The notes under the pieces: model-generated | Databases searched by the model: none | Told to the model about the DNA's origin: nothing | Seen by the model: the letters and a program-made list of their open reading frames with translations, nothing else | Position numbers and translations under genes: made by a program | From: Phyllostachys edulis | Lineage: Eukaryota > Streptophyta > Magnoliopsida > Poales > Poaceae | DNA: 64,000 bases | NCBI GenBank assembly: GCA_036346405.1 | Contig: CM070553.1 | Location: 70,893,686-70,957,685 of the forward strand | Direction: 5' to 3' | In this document: piece after piece, positions 37,421 through 48,415 of the stretch | Numbering within the stretch: the first letter of the stretch is position 1 | How the letters are laid out: each line of letters starts with the position of its first letter

Positions 37421-38040
37421 ATTCTATCATAGACAATGGTTGTTACATATTTTGAGTAAAAGAAAGTATCCTTAGCTAAGCGAATAAGAGCTAGATGTTC
37501 CAGCATACAGAATTAGGAGCACACCGATTAACACAACAACTCAAGAGTAACTAACTCTGAAACTATGACAATTTATAGGAAAAAAATCATGTAAACATGT
37601 AAATCCAGTGGATGTTACAACATACAGAATTAGGAGCACAGCGATTAACATAACAACTCAAGAGTAACTAACTCCGCAACTATGACAATTTATAGGAACT
37701 AATCATGTAAACATGTAAACTCAATGCCTGGAATGAACACGAACCTACTCTTCTTCACTCGATGAATCAACTAACTCTGATTGCTTGCTCTTTCTTGACT
37801 ATGTAAAGCATAAGAGAGCACTGCCAACTATTGCATCACCCTGAGCACCAATACTATTTGCCTCTCTAGGTAAACTGCATCATCCAAGCAGAAACAACAA
37901 AAGGAGAAAAAAATTAGCAAAGCAAGAGAACAACACTATTTACTAAAAATATGCCAAAAGGTCCTGTTTTTGTCATAGCAGGAACAACCCCATGCTAAAC
38001 AACGCCCTGAGTATGAGCGGGCGGAGCGGCAGACGCGTTG
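37421..38040. other. Unassigned DNA beyond the pol break
   Basis: AT-rich and without a recognisable frame. It contains a 117-bp-period tandem duplication (next entry). The junction with pol at 37420 has no LINE tail or LTR end beside it. Confidence 0.4.
37504..37722. repeat. Tandem duplication, period 117 bp
   Basis: Copies start with CATACAGAATTAGGAGCACA at 37504 and 37621. A few substitutions and a short A-run difference separate them. It lies within 90 bp of the broken end of pol. Confidence 0.9.
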
Positions 38041-38620
38041 TCGGCTTGAGCAGGAGCGGTGGTGTCACCTAGGACCGGGTGCTAGGGCGAAGGGGAGGAG
38101 GGGGCGGAGCAGCCGAAGGGGAGGAGGGGGTGGAAAGCATGGAAGGTGGGGAGGAGGGAGCGGTGGCGGCGGGCATGGCGGGGGAGGAGACGGGGTTGAA
38201 GGCAGTGTGGGGGCGGTGGGAGTGGGAGCTGGTGTCGCCGGGAAGACGGAGCCAGCTGCGCGGAGAAAGGAGCACAAGGTGGCGGGGCAGGGGAAGACGA
38301 ATCTGCGACGCTAGGAAGAGCAATCGGCGGCAGGGAGGGAGATCGAAGGGGCGGGGGGCTGGAAGAGGGAGGGAGCGGCAGTGGCAGGGGAGCGAGAGTG
38401 AGGGATGGCGCCGATGCGGCGGCCGCAGAGGGAGATCGAAGGGGCGGGAGAGAGGAAGAGGGATTGAGCGGCGGCGGCGGAGCGAGCGAGGAGATGGGAG
38501 GAAAGGAGAAGAGCTGGGTTTCAGGGAAACGTGGCACGCGTGAGACGATGGGAGGAAAGGAGAAGAGCTGGGTTTCGGGGCAACGTGGCCCATCCTCGAC
38601 CAAGCGCACCCGGTCTAATT
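38041..38620. other. GC-rich purine-skewed segment
   Basis: Strong GGAGG/GCGG skew gives long Pro/Ser-rich open frames on the minus strand (for example from 38609 down to 38082). They are low complexity and match nothing I know. It includes a 54-bp tandem duplication at 38493-38592 (GATGGGAGGAAAGGAGAAGA twice). It could be a promoter/first exon or part of a DNA transposon. Confidence 0.35.
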
Positions 38621-39637
38621 GTGCAGACGGAGCCGAGTGCGGCGCACATCCGACGGCGAGTGCTTTCTCGGTGACATGGCCACACAGGGAGGGGAGAATC
38701 TCTCCAGCTGTTAAATAGGGTAATACGTAAACATGTATTTTACTTATACTATATATAGATAAAAAAAATATTGCTAAAGTTGTACTCGCGGGCGACCGTA
38801 AAATTTAATAACACCATTTGTACGAGAAACAGAGTGTCAAATTATATTATGCGAGCATGTACTTGAGAACGCTGTCATCTTAATACATGATGATGCATAG
38901 TATAAAATGGTGATCGACAGGAATTATGTCGGTCTAAGAGCATAGTATCTTCAAGTGGTAACTTCATGAGAGAGTATCAGCTAAATCTAACACCCAAAAC
39001 CCCATTCCAAAGCATAATAGCTTCAGGATGAGTCCACATAAGCTAAATCTGAAGTAGAACTACACCTACCATTCCAATGCATAAAACCTGCAGTACGAGT
39101 CCACAAAATATGAAGCGAAGCTACCATGCATCTTTCTAATGCACTTGGGAAGGAATTGCCCAGGACTATGTCCACACGAATTAGCTGAAGCTACCGTAGC
39201 ATTAAAAATCTACCGTAACCCTCTTCGAATCAACTCTTCCTACTGACATGGCATTTTTATCCTACATATGTAGCTAGGGGATTGTCCACGGTGGAGAATT
39301 CCATATGCTCTAATACACGCATCAACTTAATTTCGATAGTATCCATTACATCTAGTGTTCTGGATGGCTGCGAGGGCCCGGGAAGATTAATTAGGGACAA
39401 AACTGTTGTAAAATTAGCGGTTTTAGCAAATATTCAGATATAATTCCGGCAGCAATTAACATAATTAAAACATATTTCCAGCAGCTTATAAATGACATAT
39501 ATACATGTAATTTCTTCATGTCAAATAAACAGGATAATATGCTAAAAAGATATGACTCGAAAATATGCAAAATCAGCATAATGCTCAGATTTAGTGTATG
39601 TTGCTCTTAGATGTTGGGCCGCTCAAGATTAAATATT
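38621..39637. other. AT-rich DNA, nothing recognised
   Basis: No frame of interest. Short direct repeats such as ATTCCAA...GCATAA at 39000-39090 only. Confidence 0.4.
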
Positions 39638-39751
39638 GGCCTTCTCGCCACTTGGGTCAAAAATAATATCACAAATTAAATATAACAATTCTCTGGCCTC
39701 CTCGCCACTTAGGTCAAAAATAATATCACAAATTAAATATAATAATTCTCT
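39638..39751. repeat. 57-bp tandem duplication
   Basis: Two adjacent copies (39638-39694 and 39695-39751), each with CTCGCCACTT and TAATATCACAAATTAAATAT. Three visible substitutions between them. Confidence 0.93.
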
Positions 39752-41130
39752 GAAATAAATTAGGCCTTGAGCTCAAATAAAATCTTACTAGTCTAATTAG
39801 CCATTTAATGCATATCATCAAATCTAAATTCACTAGACTGAAAGTAATTGATTCTAGCACTTAAGAAATCAATTGACCATAATGTATAACAATAACCGAA
39901 AGGTATCATGGTGAACAAAATTGATCTAATAATCACAGTGAACTGAGACTGATCAAAGATGACAGTGAACAGAGACTGGACAAAGGTCACATAGAACAAA
40001 TACTATATATATCACAATGAAGAAAAAATTGCAATCAACTATACTCATGATGCGGATGGCACTCAAAGCCACCGAGTAGAACCGGGCAAGGCACGCGAAT
40101 CACGCTGTTTCAGAAAACCAATCGCCCCGTTGTGTCGTGAATGAGCAGACGAGGTTGTCAGAGATACAATGCCAATCCACAAACTGGGACACACCAATTT
40201 GCGAAGTCGAGGTACAGAAAACTCCGCACAAGACCAGCCGAAGTGCACCGGCCGAGTGCACCCGAGAACACCAAGCACCAAAACCAAGCTCTTCTCTCCC
40301 AAATTGATCCTGAGCCGGCCACACTCAAACATCAATGGAGCAACCCCTAAAAATCCTCACCACAACCTCAATAGTGAGATGGTGCAAGGTATAGAACGGG
40401 GAGTGCTCAGGGAGGAGGAGTCCAACCTCACAGCCGACAGCGTCGAGATGCACGGCGGCGCAACGGCTCAAAGACCCAAAATTGAAGCTCAATCGGAGGA
40501 GAGGAAGAACACCCAAAAAGAGGAGGACGCACTGATATTTCTCAAGAGGAAGAAAAGCGGAGAGAGCCGGCCAAGTAAAGTAGAGGAGGGGAAGAAGGAG
40601 GCCGGGCTATCGGCCTGCGCGCAATCCGCCTGGGCCGCCCACCTGAGTCACACGCGCCGCCGCCAGTCGCAGGAGGCAAGCCGCTCGCCTCGCTCGGTTG
40701 GGTTGGAGGGCATCGCTCTCCAACCTTATCCTTCCCCTTCTCTAAATGACAGGTGGGCCCACTTCTTTTCTTTTCTTTTTCTTTTTCTTCTTTCCTCAAA
40801 ATAAGAAATTACCAAATAGCCCTCAAAATATCCAACAAAAACAAATGAGGTTAAGAGGACATATCATTAATGCACAATCCACGCATGCAGATTAGCATAC
40901 AAGAAGTGCAGCATCACATGAAGTAGATTGTATATGGCAAACAAAATCTATCTATCCTCTATTATTTTGACTACAAGTGGGGTAGGAATAACATGGAATA
41001 GGGCATAATAATTGTGATTATCTTTGTCTTGGGGATATACATCGTGCCACTTAGGTTCTCCCGTGTGTCCACCTCAAAACACCATTCAAATGGTCATGAA
41101 AAAATCTAACAAAACATGGTTAGGTCATGA
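39752..41130. other. Possible LTR or leader remnant; doubtful open frame
   Basis: A 211-codon open frame (40169-40804) is charged and Ser/Pro-rich, without a known domain, and ends in a run of TTTTCTTTTT, which speaks against coding. The order (A-rich start, GC-rich charged middle, CT-rich end) resembles an LTR read backwards. No LTR ends were found. 40805-41130 is AT-rich and empty. Confidence 0.3.
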
Positions 41131-41935
41131 CCTTTTTTGGTAATGAGCAGCTCTGTATTACCCATTCAGGTCATTACAAAGAGGACACCGGATCAGTCCG
41201 GTGGTTCACATAACCAAACTGACCCCGAATGGAGTTCAGAGGATCTAGCTAGCAGATGAGCTACTTCATTACAGTTGCGCTTAACATTGAATGAAAGCAC
41301 ATTTATAAGGGGGAAAAAAGAATGTTTAATGTCACTAATGAGAGTTGCCGTCATCGATCTATCGCCCTTAGGATTGTTCAGTTTCTGCACTAGGGACAGA
41401 CAGTCCGATGCCGCAATGATCTGCAGGTGTCCTCTGTCCTTGGTGAACTGCACTGCCTTTATCATTTCCATAGCTTCAGCAATTTCAGGATCAGTAACTT
41501 ACGGAAATAGCTGACTGCAAGCAGCCATAAAATCATCTGTGTGGCTTCTTATTACCTCTCACATACGCCTTGAGTCGGCAAAAATGGATGCATCCACATT
41601 CAGCATCACCCAGTTCTCCAGCGGTGGTGTCCATTTTGGAACAGAAAGATTGGACTCACGCCTTGTGGAAATACTTGGTTGAAAAGTGTGCAGTAATAAC
41701 ATATCCACATACGCTTTAGTCTTCGCATAAATTCTTTGTGGATGGCTTATCTGTTCACCATGTTTGACATCATTGCGCGCCACCCACAGATGCAAAAAAG
41801 TAACTGTAAACATCAACGCTTCCTCATCCAAAGCGATTGCAAGAATCCCCATCAGCCATTGTTTGAAATTCACATACGATTTCTTCCTGAGTTTAACTCC
41901 ATAGCATTGTTGATGAGGCCCTAGGTGCATCTACT
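41131..41935 (-). mobile_element. 5'-truncated L1 fragment, reverse
   Basis: Carries the 3' end of an L1 ORF2-type gene with an RNase H domain. A T6 at 41133-41138 on the plus strand may be the eroded A tail. The 5' cut is near 41935. No site duplication identified. Confidence 0.75.
41193..41930 (-). pseudogene. RNase H domain (RVT_3 type) of a plant L1
   Basis: RNase H removes the RNA strand after reverse transcription. On the minus strand a linker (HLWVARNDVKHGEQ) leads into the domain: WVMLNVDASIF carries the first Asp, AEAMEMIKA the Glu, AASDCLSLVQKL the second Asp, and NEVAHLLAR the C-terminal motif. The frame is constant but two stops interrupt it between 41559 and about 41505 (after SRRM and after SQLFP). 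RNase H domains of this sort occur in part of the plant L1s and in host-annotated proteins derived from them; here it is a relic. Confidence 0.82.
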
Positions 41936-43540
41936 ATGGTGATAAATATCCCTAAGTTGCAAATTACTGCTAAACCACAACTTGAGCCTGTTTTGCAACA
42001 AAGGGGAAAAAACAAGAAGGAGCTTCGGCCAAGAGGGAGGTAGGCCGAGGAGGAGGGAGATAAGCCATGGAGAGTTGCATTTCAGCCAAATCAAGAAGAA
42101 AGAAGCCAAGGAGATGAAAAATTCGAATTGCATTCGAATTGAGCAAAATCAGGCCAAACCGCATTGTATTCGGATTGGATTGATCCTGATTCGATTTTTT
42201 ATTTAAAAGTTTGTTATTTTTAGTGATTAGGTTAGTTTAATTTCTGAATTAGAGTTGCATTTATTTTTGAATTTAGAAATAAGGGGGAGAGGGAATTCAG
42301 CCATAAGGCCGAAACCAAGTTGAATTCGCGCCCCCCACCCCAATTCGAGTGGAATACATGTAGAACCTAAGGTTGGCACCTCATCTATCACGTGGGCCTT
42401 GGAATAAGCTTTCCATCGAGTACTCGTGCATCCAAAATGGATTCCGTACGCGGAAGTTTTGAGCTTTCAAGTACGGGTTCTGCTGTTGATTCCGAATTTG
42501 ATGTCAATTCCGAATTGGAAAGGGTTTCTTCCCTCCCAATCCGAATTGGGAACAGAGTAGGGCCCCTATTCCAAAATTGAGAGGGGGGGACCACCCCCTT
42601 GGCCAACCATGAGGAGGAGAGGAATCCCTATGTATTCAGGGGTAGACCCCCCATTGTAAGGAAGTTTGAGTTTAAGAAAATACAAAAAAAAAGTCATATG
42701 TTTATGTGGCGTATAATGAGTATATGTGTTTCGGAAATTCTCATCTAGGGTTTTATGATTGCGTGAATATTGGAGGGTGGCTATTCTTCCAAGATCCGTG
42801 ATTCCTTGTGGATCATCTCACTAATTCGTGATATCCTCAATTGCTCACGGTTTGATGTTGTTCTTTGGCTTTGATTTTGTTTCTCTCTTCGGATTGACTC
42901 AACATCAACTAAGTATCATTATTTGCTTAGGAGATACACTTGTTCTTCCTTTTTCTTGAATCAAGAAAGAGGAAAGTTAGGGTTTTGCTTCGATCAAGAT
43001 TGAAATTCAAGTACTCTGAAAGATTGTGCCACATCACCTCCGCCATTGGCACTTTGATCAAAATGAAACTGATGCACCCTAGTGAAATTGTACCTTGACT
43101 TAACTGAATAATGACCCCATTTTGTATGTAGCCAGGATGTGAAATCATCACAGGGCATCATGCAAAATTTCAACTCAAAATCGATCTGTATTCGGAGGAA
43201 CAAAAAGGACCAAAAGTTCTTTTTTTATATTTTAGGACTTCTTTTAAGAATATTAATATATTTTTGTGTGTTAATGTTGTCAACTTTGTTTTGGCATTTT
43301 TCCTCACCATCCGCAAGCTATTTTGAGGAAAATGCAAGGTATTACCTATGGACCGAGTGAGATAGATCAGATATGCCTTCGTTGTGTCCTTTACATACAT
43401 ATACAATTCCATGATTAATCCTATCAGATCCGTTCTTATCAACATCCACTATGTTCTCACATTACTTTTGGTAGCCAATATATATATATTGCCAAAATCA
43501 GCTTTAATATATTAAATTCATTGCTGATTTGGAAAAAAAT
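41936..43540. other. Unassigned; LTR-like composition
   Basis: No protein recognised. 42370-42670 (GAGGAATCCCTATGTATTC and a GTAAGGAAGTTTGAG near the end) reminds me of a Copia U5 region, and 42740-42990 of a leader, but neither ends nor primer site can be pinned down. Confidence 0.3.
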
Positions 43541-43860
43541 TGTTTTTTTTTGCGACGAAGACAGGGAGAGTTTCATTTTAAAAAAAATTACTAATATTTT
43601 TTTTCTCAAAAACATATCTTATTATTGTCCCAACTAAAATTGAATAATTCCTTTTGTCATTTCTAAATAGCAGTAATAAAAAAACATCAATTCATGAACA
43701 AAGATAATTTCAAACAAAAATATTTTAAATGCATAGCTAGACCCGCAGCAACGCACAAGAGGCAGAATTCGTAGTTGTAATCATTTAGTACCTTACTAAA
43801 TAATTCTTATCAAATCACTTCATAATTATATTTGAAAAAATAATCATTTTTTGAACGCAC
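43541..43860. other. AT-rich DNA upstream of the gene
   Basis: Long A and T runs. It contains ACCCGCAGCAACGCAC at 43741-43756, a weaker version of the Helitron-like motif at 43866-43887. Confidence 0.35.
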
Positions 43861-43865
43861 AATCA

Positions 43866-43888
43866 GCCCCGCAGCAACGCCACCTAGT
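43866..43888 (+). mobile_element. Helitron-like 3' end (tentative)
   Basis: GCCCCGCAGCAACGC then CACCTAG followed by T. Grass Helitrons end in a GC hairpin of the CCCGCGGCAACGCGCGGG kind plus CTAG and insert before a T. The hairpin here is degenerate, and no TC-type 5' end was found. Confidence 0.3.
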
Positions 43889-44172
43889 TTGCATGTGAAA
43901 TCCTGGATTTTTCCAGGTGCGTCCGTGCGTACGGTGCGCATAAGCGTGCGTGCGTGTGCCTTGTAATCAACAAGCGTGGCGCGCGCATTTCTCCCGCCAA
44001 ATGCTTCCATGGATGTGGATTCTGGAGTCCCCGCCCACCCAGCCTGAGCGGATTGGTGGCCGGCGCTTCGCCCGCCCGCCTGCCTGTAAAACAACAAGCA
44101 GCAGGCCCCCCTCCGCCTCCGGCCGCCGCCAGCATCCCGCGACGCGCCCACAATTCTCAGTCCACCCCACCC

Positions 44173-44724
44173 ATGGCTCCCACCATCCCGCCTTCTTTCG
44201 CCTTCGCCTGCGCCACCCAGCCGACAACGGTCGTCATCTCCTCCTCCGACTCTTCCTCCCTCGTCTGCTCCGTCATCATCCTCTCCTCCTCCTCCTCCGC
44301 CGACGGTGACGGCGCGACGAGCCGACCGAGGAGGGGGCGCTACCGGTGCTGGGAGCTCGGCGACGAGCTCAAGATCCTCGACACCATCGCCGACCTCCGC
44401 AGGGGCAACATGGGCGAACGGCCCCCGGCCTCCGCGCTCTTCCGGGCGCTCCAGGGCGCCCGCTCGCCGATCCGCCGCCGGGGCCTCGACGTCGCCTGCC
44501 TCTCCCAGAAGGTCTACCACCTAAAGAAGAAGTTCGCCAAGGCCGCCGCAAAGGCCGCGGCCAACGGCGGCAAGCGCCTGCGCAAGAAGCGCAACAGGGC
44601 GCTCTTCGAGCGCTCCATGGAGGCATGGCCGGACCTGCTGCCGCCCGCCGCCGCCGCCGCCCTCAAGGCCAGGGCCGCCCGCCGGGTCCGTGCAGCATGC
44701 GGTGGCGTCAGGGTCGGCTTCTGA
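44173..44724 (+). CDS. GeBP/STOREKEEPER-like DNA-binding protein
   Basis: Encodes 183 residues in one exon. Residues 57-153 match the DUF573 domain of the plant GeBP (GLABROUS1 enhancer-binding protein) family: RCWELGDELKILDTIADLRR, a variable middle (GERPPASALFRALQGARSPI), SQKVYHLKKKFAKAA and the closing RNRALFERSMEAWPDL. Such proteins are nuclear transcriptional regulators linked to leaf-cell fate and cytokinin response in Arabidopsis; the role here is inferred. The N-terminus is Ser-rich (residues 23-42) and the C-terminus Ala/Arg-rich. I chose ATG 44173 for its good context (CACCCATGG); the frame is open further up to 43954, but that part is not GeBP-like. The usual acidic N-terminal region and leucine-zipper-like C-terminus are short or missing, so it is a compact member. 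It is the only gene in the window that looks intact. The GC-rich coding part is typical of grass single-exon genes. Confidence 0.78.
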   Translation: MAPTIPPSFAFACATQPTTVVISSSDSSSLVCSVIILSSSSSADGDGATSRPRRGRYRCWELGDELKILDTIADLRRGNMGERPPASALFRALQGARSPIRRRGLDVACLSQKVYHLKKKFAKAAAKAAANGGKRLRKKRNRALFERSMEAWPDLLPPAAAAALKARAARRVRAACGGVRVGF

Positions 44725-45330
44725 TCGTCGACATATATGCATCTGTCTGCTTATATATAGGCTAGGCTGTCCAGTCCTCCTTGTTCATGCATGCTCGTTC
44801 AACTAATGGCATATATGTTTTGGTTATCTATCTTTTTGTGCTGTTCGCAAGGGGGATCTGGTGCTTCAGCTTTCATGAATCTTGTGCCGATGACAAATCT
44901 ACTCTCAAGTCAATGATCAAGGTTGTGTATGTTAGAAAAGCCCTCTTCCAAGCAAAATTACTAATTCATTTCATGCATGTCAAATGTAGTTCATTTTTGC
45001 CATGGCAGTGATTGGGGGATCCATATGATCTCTGGGTCGAGGTGAAGTTGTTGCTCTTGGCACACTCTGATCAAGCAGCAAACTGACTCACAGATGAGGC
45101 ATGGTGATCGTTATCACTACGCTTTTGGGATCTAGATCTAGCCTTAAATTGTTCTTTTGGTTGCTTCTGTTGTTGTTATATATTCTCTTTTGCCCTGAGA
45201 CGAGGATTGAGGTGTGCGAAGCCCGGCCCACAGTGATTCCTGATACTGTTCTAGAAGCAGTTCTCTGGCTGTCATCTCCCTTCTAGTCGAGAGTTGATCT
45301 GAAGCGGATGGTTCCTAGCCCTTTCAACAG
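44725..45330. other. 3' flank of the GeBP-like gene
   Basis: AT-richer sequence with TATATATAGG near 44751 and no clear AATAAA. No second gene is recognised. The flank is cut at 45343 by an L1 and resumes at 49860. Confidence 0.45.
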
Positions 45331-45605
45331 AACATTCAGGTTGTGCTACATAATTATCATGTGGAGGCCGACTTACAATGATCAATGCAGTGCTGTCCGC
45401 ACTCCCGGCCTTCTATATGTGCTCTCTAAAGATTCCCATAACGGTGATTAACAACATACACAGAGCCCGCAAACATTGCCTTTGGCGAGGATCGGATTTA
45501 ACCACAAGAGGATGCAACTTAGCTGCTTGGGATTTCGTATGCAAACCTAAAAACAAAGGAGGTCTAGGCGTGATTAACCTTAGAACTCAAAATGAAGCCC
45601 TTCTG

Positions 45606-45838
45606 CTAAAAAATCTGCACAAGTTCTATAGCTACAAGGATCTGCCTTGGGTAAATTTGCTCTGGACAAAGTATTGCAGCAATAGAGTACCTCACTGTAC
45701 CAAAACTAGAGCTTCCTTTTGGTGGAGAGACATTATGAAATATGCAACTCCATATAGAGGAATCGCAATGGTTACCATTGGCAATGGACGTTCAGCTCTG
45801 TGCTGGTCAGACATGTGAAATCATAACATTCTTTGCTT
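45606..45838 (+). repeat. 233-bp direct repeat around the Tat fragment, left copy
   Basis: Identical in extent to 48155-48387 with four substitutions that I can see. Both start CTAAAAAATCTGCACAAG and end TTCTTTGCTT. It is L1 ORF2 sequence. Confidence 0.95.
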
Positions 45839-46682
45839 GTGTTAGAAAAATAGGGACAAAGGAGACACGAATTTTTACGTGAAAAACTCTTGCGGGAAAA
45901 AATCACAGGCGCCAACCGGTGATGATTACTATATGAGGAGCTATTACAAAACGCAGGGGATTACAATGAGGCGTGACGAGAATTAAAACCTCTATGTATT
46001 AATTTAATACATAGAAGACCATACGTCTTTATGGTCGTAACCCCTAAGGCTAACGACCTCACTGGTCGTGAGGATTCCAGAGGTTACACGATGGGTACCC
46101 TAGTCGGACTAGGCTTTGTGCCTAGGCTCCGACCAGGTAGCTGCTCGGAAAAGCTATGAACTGGCATTTCTTACCGTATGATGAATAGAACACGTGTTAT
46201 ATGTTCCAAACCGTGCGATGATATAATTCTGAGACACTGACAATTAACTACCCTACGGTTAAGCATCTCGCAGATAACCGCAAGGAAGTTGACACATTGT
46301 TAATTGCCTTACCGTTCCGACCAGTCGTAACGTTTCACCAGGGACGCCTTCTTCGGAAGTAACTGCCACCTCTTCGGGAGTTATTTAAGGGTGAAGCGCA
46401 GAAGACGAAGGGACGGGAGAAGAGACGAAAAAAACAAGAGAAGACAAACAAAGAAGCCTAAGCGTTGGAATTAGAAGCAAGACAGTCAGTCTTAGACTTA
46501 GAGTCTAAGCCTGATTACTTAGTTAGACATTCCTCACATTCAGTGTATTTAGGGTAGCGCCTAGTCAGGTCTTATAAATCCAGTTCATATCAATAAAGAG
46601 CGGCCCCCCATTCCATCCCAGGAGATTTCATGTCATTTTCCTCTTTTATTTTCATAAGATCGGCGATTCGATCATCGACAGT

Positions 46683-46700
46683 TGGCGCCGTCCGTGGGGA
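46683..46700 (+). other. Primer binding site of the Tat-type element
   Basis: TTGGCGCCGTCCGTGGGG, two bases after the LTR end. This TGGCGCCGT type of primer site is characteristic of the Athila/Tat branch of plant Gypsy elements, unlike the Met-tRNA type of the other Gypsy copies here. Confidence 0.82.
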
Positions 46701-46777
46701 AGAAGACGTAAGTTTCCTGAAGAAACTCTTTGCTCATACAAACCCTCGCCTAAATTCCTGCAATCGCTCATGCGACT

Positions 46778-47722
46778 ATGCCCGGAGTTTGGAATGAGGA
46801 GAATTGGTTCGACTTGGCGGACTACGCCGACCTCAACTTGGAAGGATGCATCCGTGCCATGGAAGAAAATGGCATGTCATCCTCCTCTTCCTCCTCCGCC
46901 GGCTCGCATGGCGCCAACGTTAGCGAGGTCGACTGGATGAACGAGGATGCGCCACCACTACCAGTTGCGCAATCAGTTCCGATCAGCTCGGAATGTCAGG
47001 GGACCTCTTCAAGCCCGGTCTTTCCGACCGGCAAAACAGGTGAAGAAATTTCAGCGCCACCACTCGAAAATCTCTATACCCTCGATGAAATCATGGCTGA
47101 AAGATATTCTCCTACGGCTTCTGGCAATTCCAGGAGTCAACCGACACCTGTTGACGGTGTCAATGAAGCCTCCACTGGTCGTAGGCCATGTGGGGATGAT
47201 CACACTCAGTATACGATCGGCAGTTCGTCGGATCAGGCTGAGAAGACCTCAGGAGGTGCTCATTTCCGACCGCTTTCCGTCGTGAAAACTTCTGGCAGAA
47301 GCACTGAGAAACTCTCCATTAGTTACGATGGAAGCTCATCGGAAGATCAATGCTGGAAGCACAAAGTCAATGCGATCGGATCGAGATGATAATCAAGATG
47401 CCCTGCACGGTCCTACATTCTCTACCACGCCATCACGTGTTGTTAGAGATGATCCGTGCCATCAGGCACCAACTTCCGGAGGCAACGGAACTGATCGACG
47501 TCAATCAGTTAACTCTCCTGGCATTACCCCACCTAGAGTAACTGATAGGGCAGAACAAATCCGAAGATCGGGGGAAGATTCAGGTCTGCGTACACCTACG
47601 ACCAGTATGAACCCCCTGAGACCTTCGATAACTGTACAAAACTTACAACGTGTTCAAGATATGTTAAATAATTCTGATCCAACTTTAGCAGAAACTCCAG
47701 GTTTTGTACAGCTCATAGGTTA
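46778..47722 (+). pseudogene. N-terminal gag part of the Tat-type element
   Basis: From ATG 46778 the frame reads MPGVWNEENWFDLADYADLN and continues for 203 codons of Ser/Pro-rich, disordered-looking sequence to 47389. The next 130 codons (to TAA at 47721) lie in another frame, so there is a shift near 47330-47380. No capsid core or knuckle is reached before the truncation. Identification depends on the primer site and position, not on protein motifs. Confidence 0.5.
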
Positions 47723-48154
47723 AGTGTCCGAAATTCTCCAACAGACCATGCAGCGCACGGAAGCGTATCGGGAACAAAAGGTTTCAGGGAGTCAAACTAT
47801 GACCTCATCCTAACGTTCCTCCCTCAGCAGGGGATAACATGGTCATGCTAGGGAACAATCGACACCAAGACCCCCTCGACGCTTCCAACAAAGGAGTCAC
47901 GAGGGGAGAAGGCTATTTCAGGTAGCCACTCCCCCATCATGTCGAGAAGAACCACCACTTGGACTCAACGATCTCAGACATCATCTGAATCAAGTGGCCA
48001 GTCGAAGGCATCATATCAATGTCCACGATCGGATCGGCACACCGGAGTTCCAGCGTTCCAATCTTAGGAACTGGTCTTCGACCGATTACAATCCGGCACC
48101 TTCCCAGAGAAGGCGCCATGAATCAATCACAGGTTGTCGAGCCTTCTCTGCAGG

Positions 48155-48387
48155 CTAAAAAATCTGCACAAGTTCTATAACTACAAGGATCTGCCTTGGG
48201 TAAATTTGCTCTGGGCAAAGTATTGCAGCAATAGAGTACCTCACTGTACCAAAACTAGAGCTTCCTTTTGGTGGAGAGACATTATGAAATATGCAACTCC
48301 ATATAGAGGAATCGCAATGGCTACCATTGGCAATGGACGTTCAGCTTTGTGCTGGTCAGACATGTGAAATCATAACATTCTTTGCTT
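48155..48387 (+). repeat. 233-bp direct repeat, right copy
   Basis: Partner of 45606-45838. Preceded by CTTCTCTGCAGG of the Tat-type element, where the left copy is preceded by GCCCTTCTG: a possible TTCT/CTGC microhomology zone. Confidence 0.95.
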
Positions 48388-48415
48388 CCAATATCCAGCT
48401 TTATATAGTTTGGCC

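Larger units (their letters stand above)
45839..48154 (+). mobile_element. Tat-type Gypsy element, 5' LTR and gag start only
   Basis: LTR 45840-46681 (TGTTAG...CGACA, 842 bp), primer site just after it, and the start of gag. The rest is lost: at 48154 it joins L1 sequence lying 233 bp upstream of the insertion point. The base before the LTR and the pentamer GCTTG (45835-45839) would be the left target site; the right copy of the L1 has GCTTC. Confidence 0.82.

Noticed and set aside
38069..38609. Pro/Ser-rich open frames on the minus strand
   Set aside because: Two overlapping frames of equal length in strongly skewed GC-rich DNA with no domain; kept only as an unassigned segment.
40169..40804. 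211-codon charged open frame as a gene
   Set aside because: Low complexity, no domain, ends in a polypyrimidine run; fits LTR or leader sequence better.
43954..44172. Upstream extension of the GeBP-like frame
   Set aside because: Open by chance in GC-rich DNA; the extension is not GeBP-like and the ATG at 44173 has better context.
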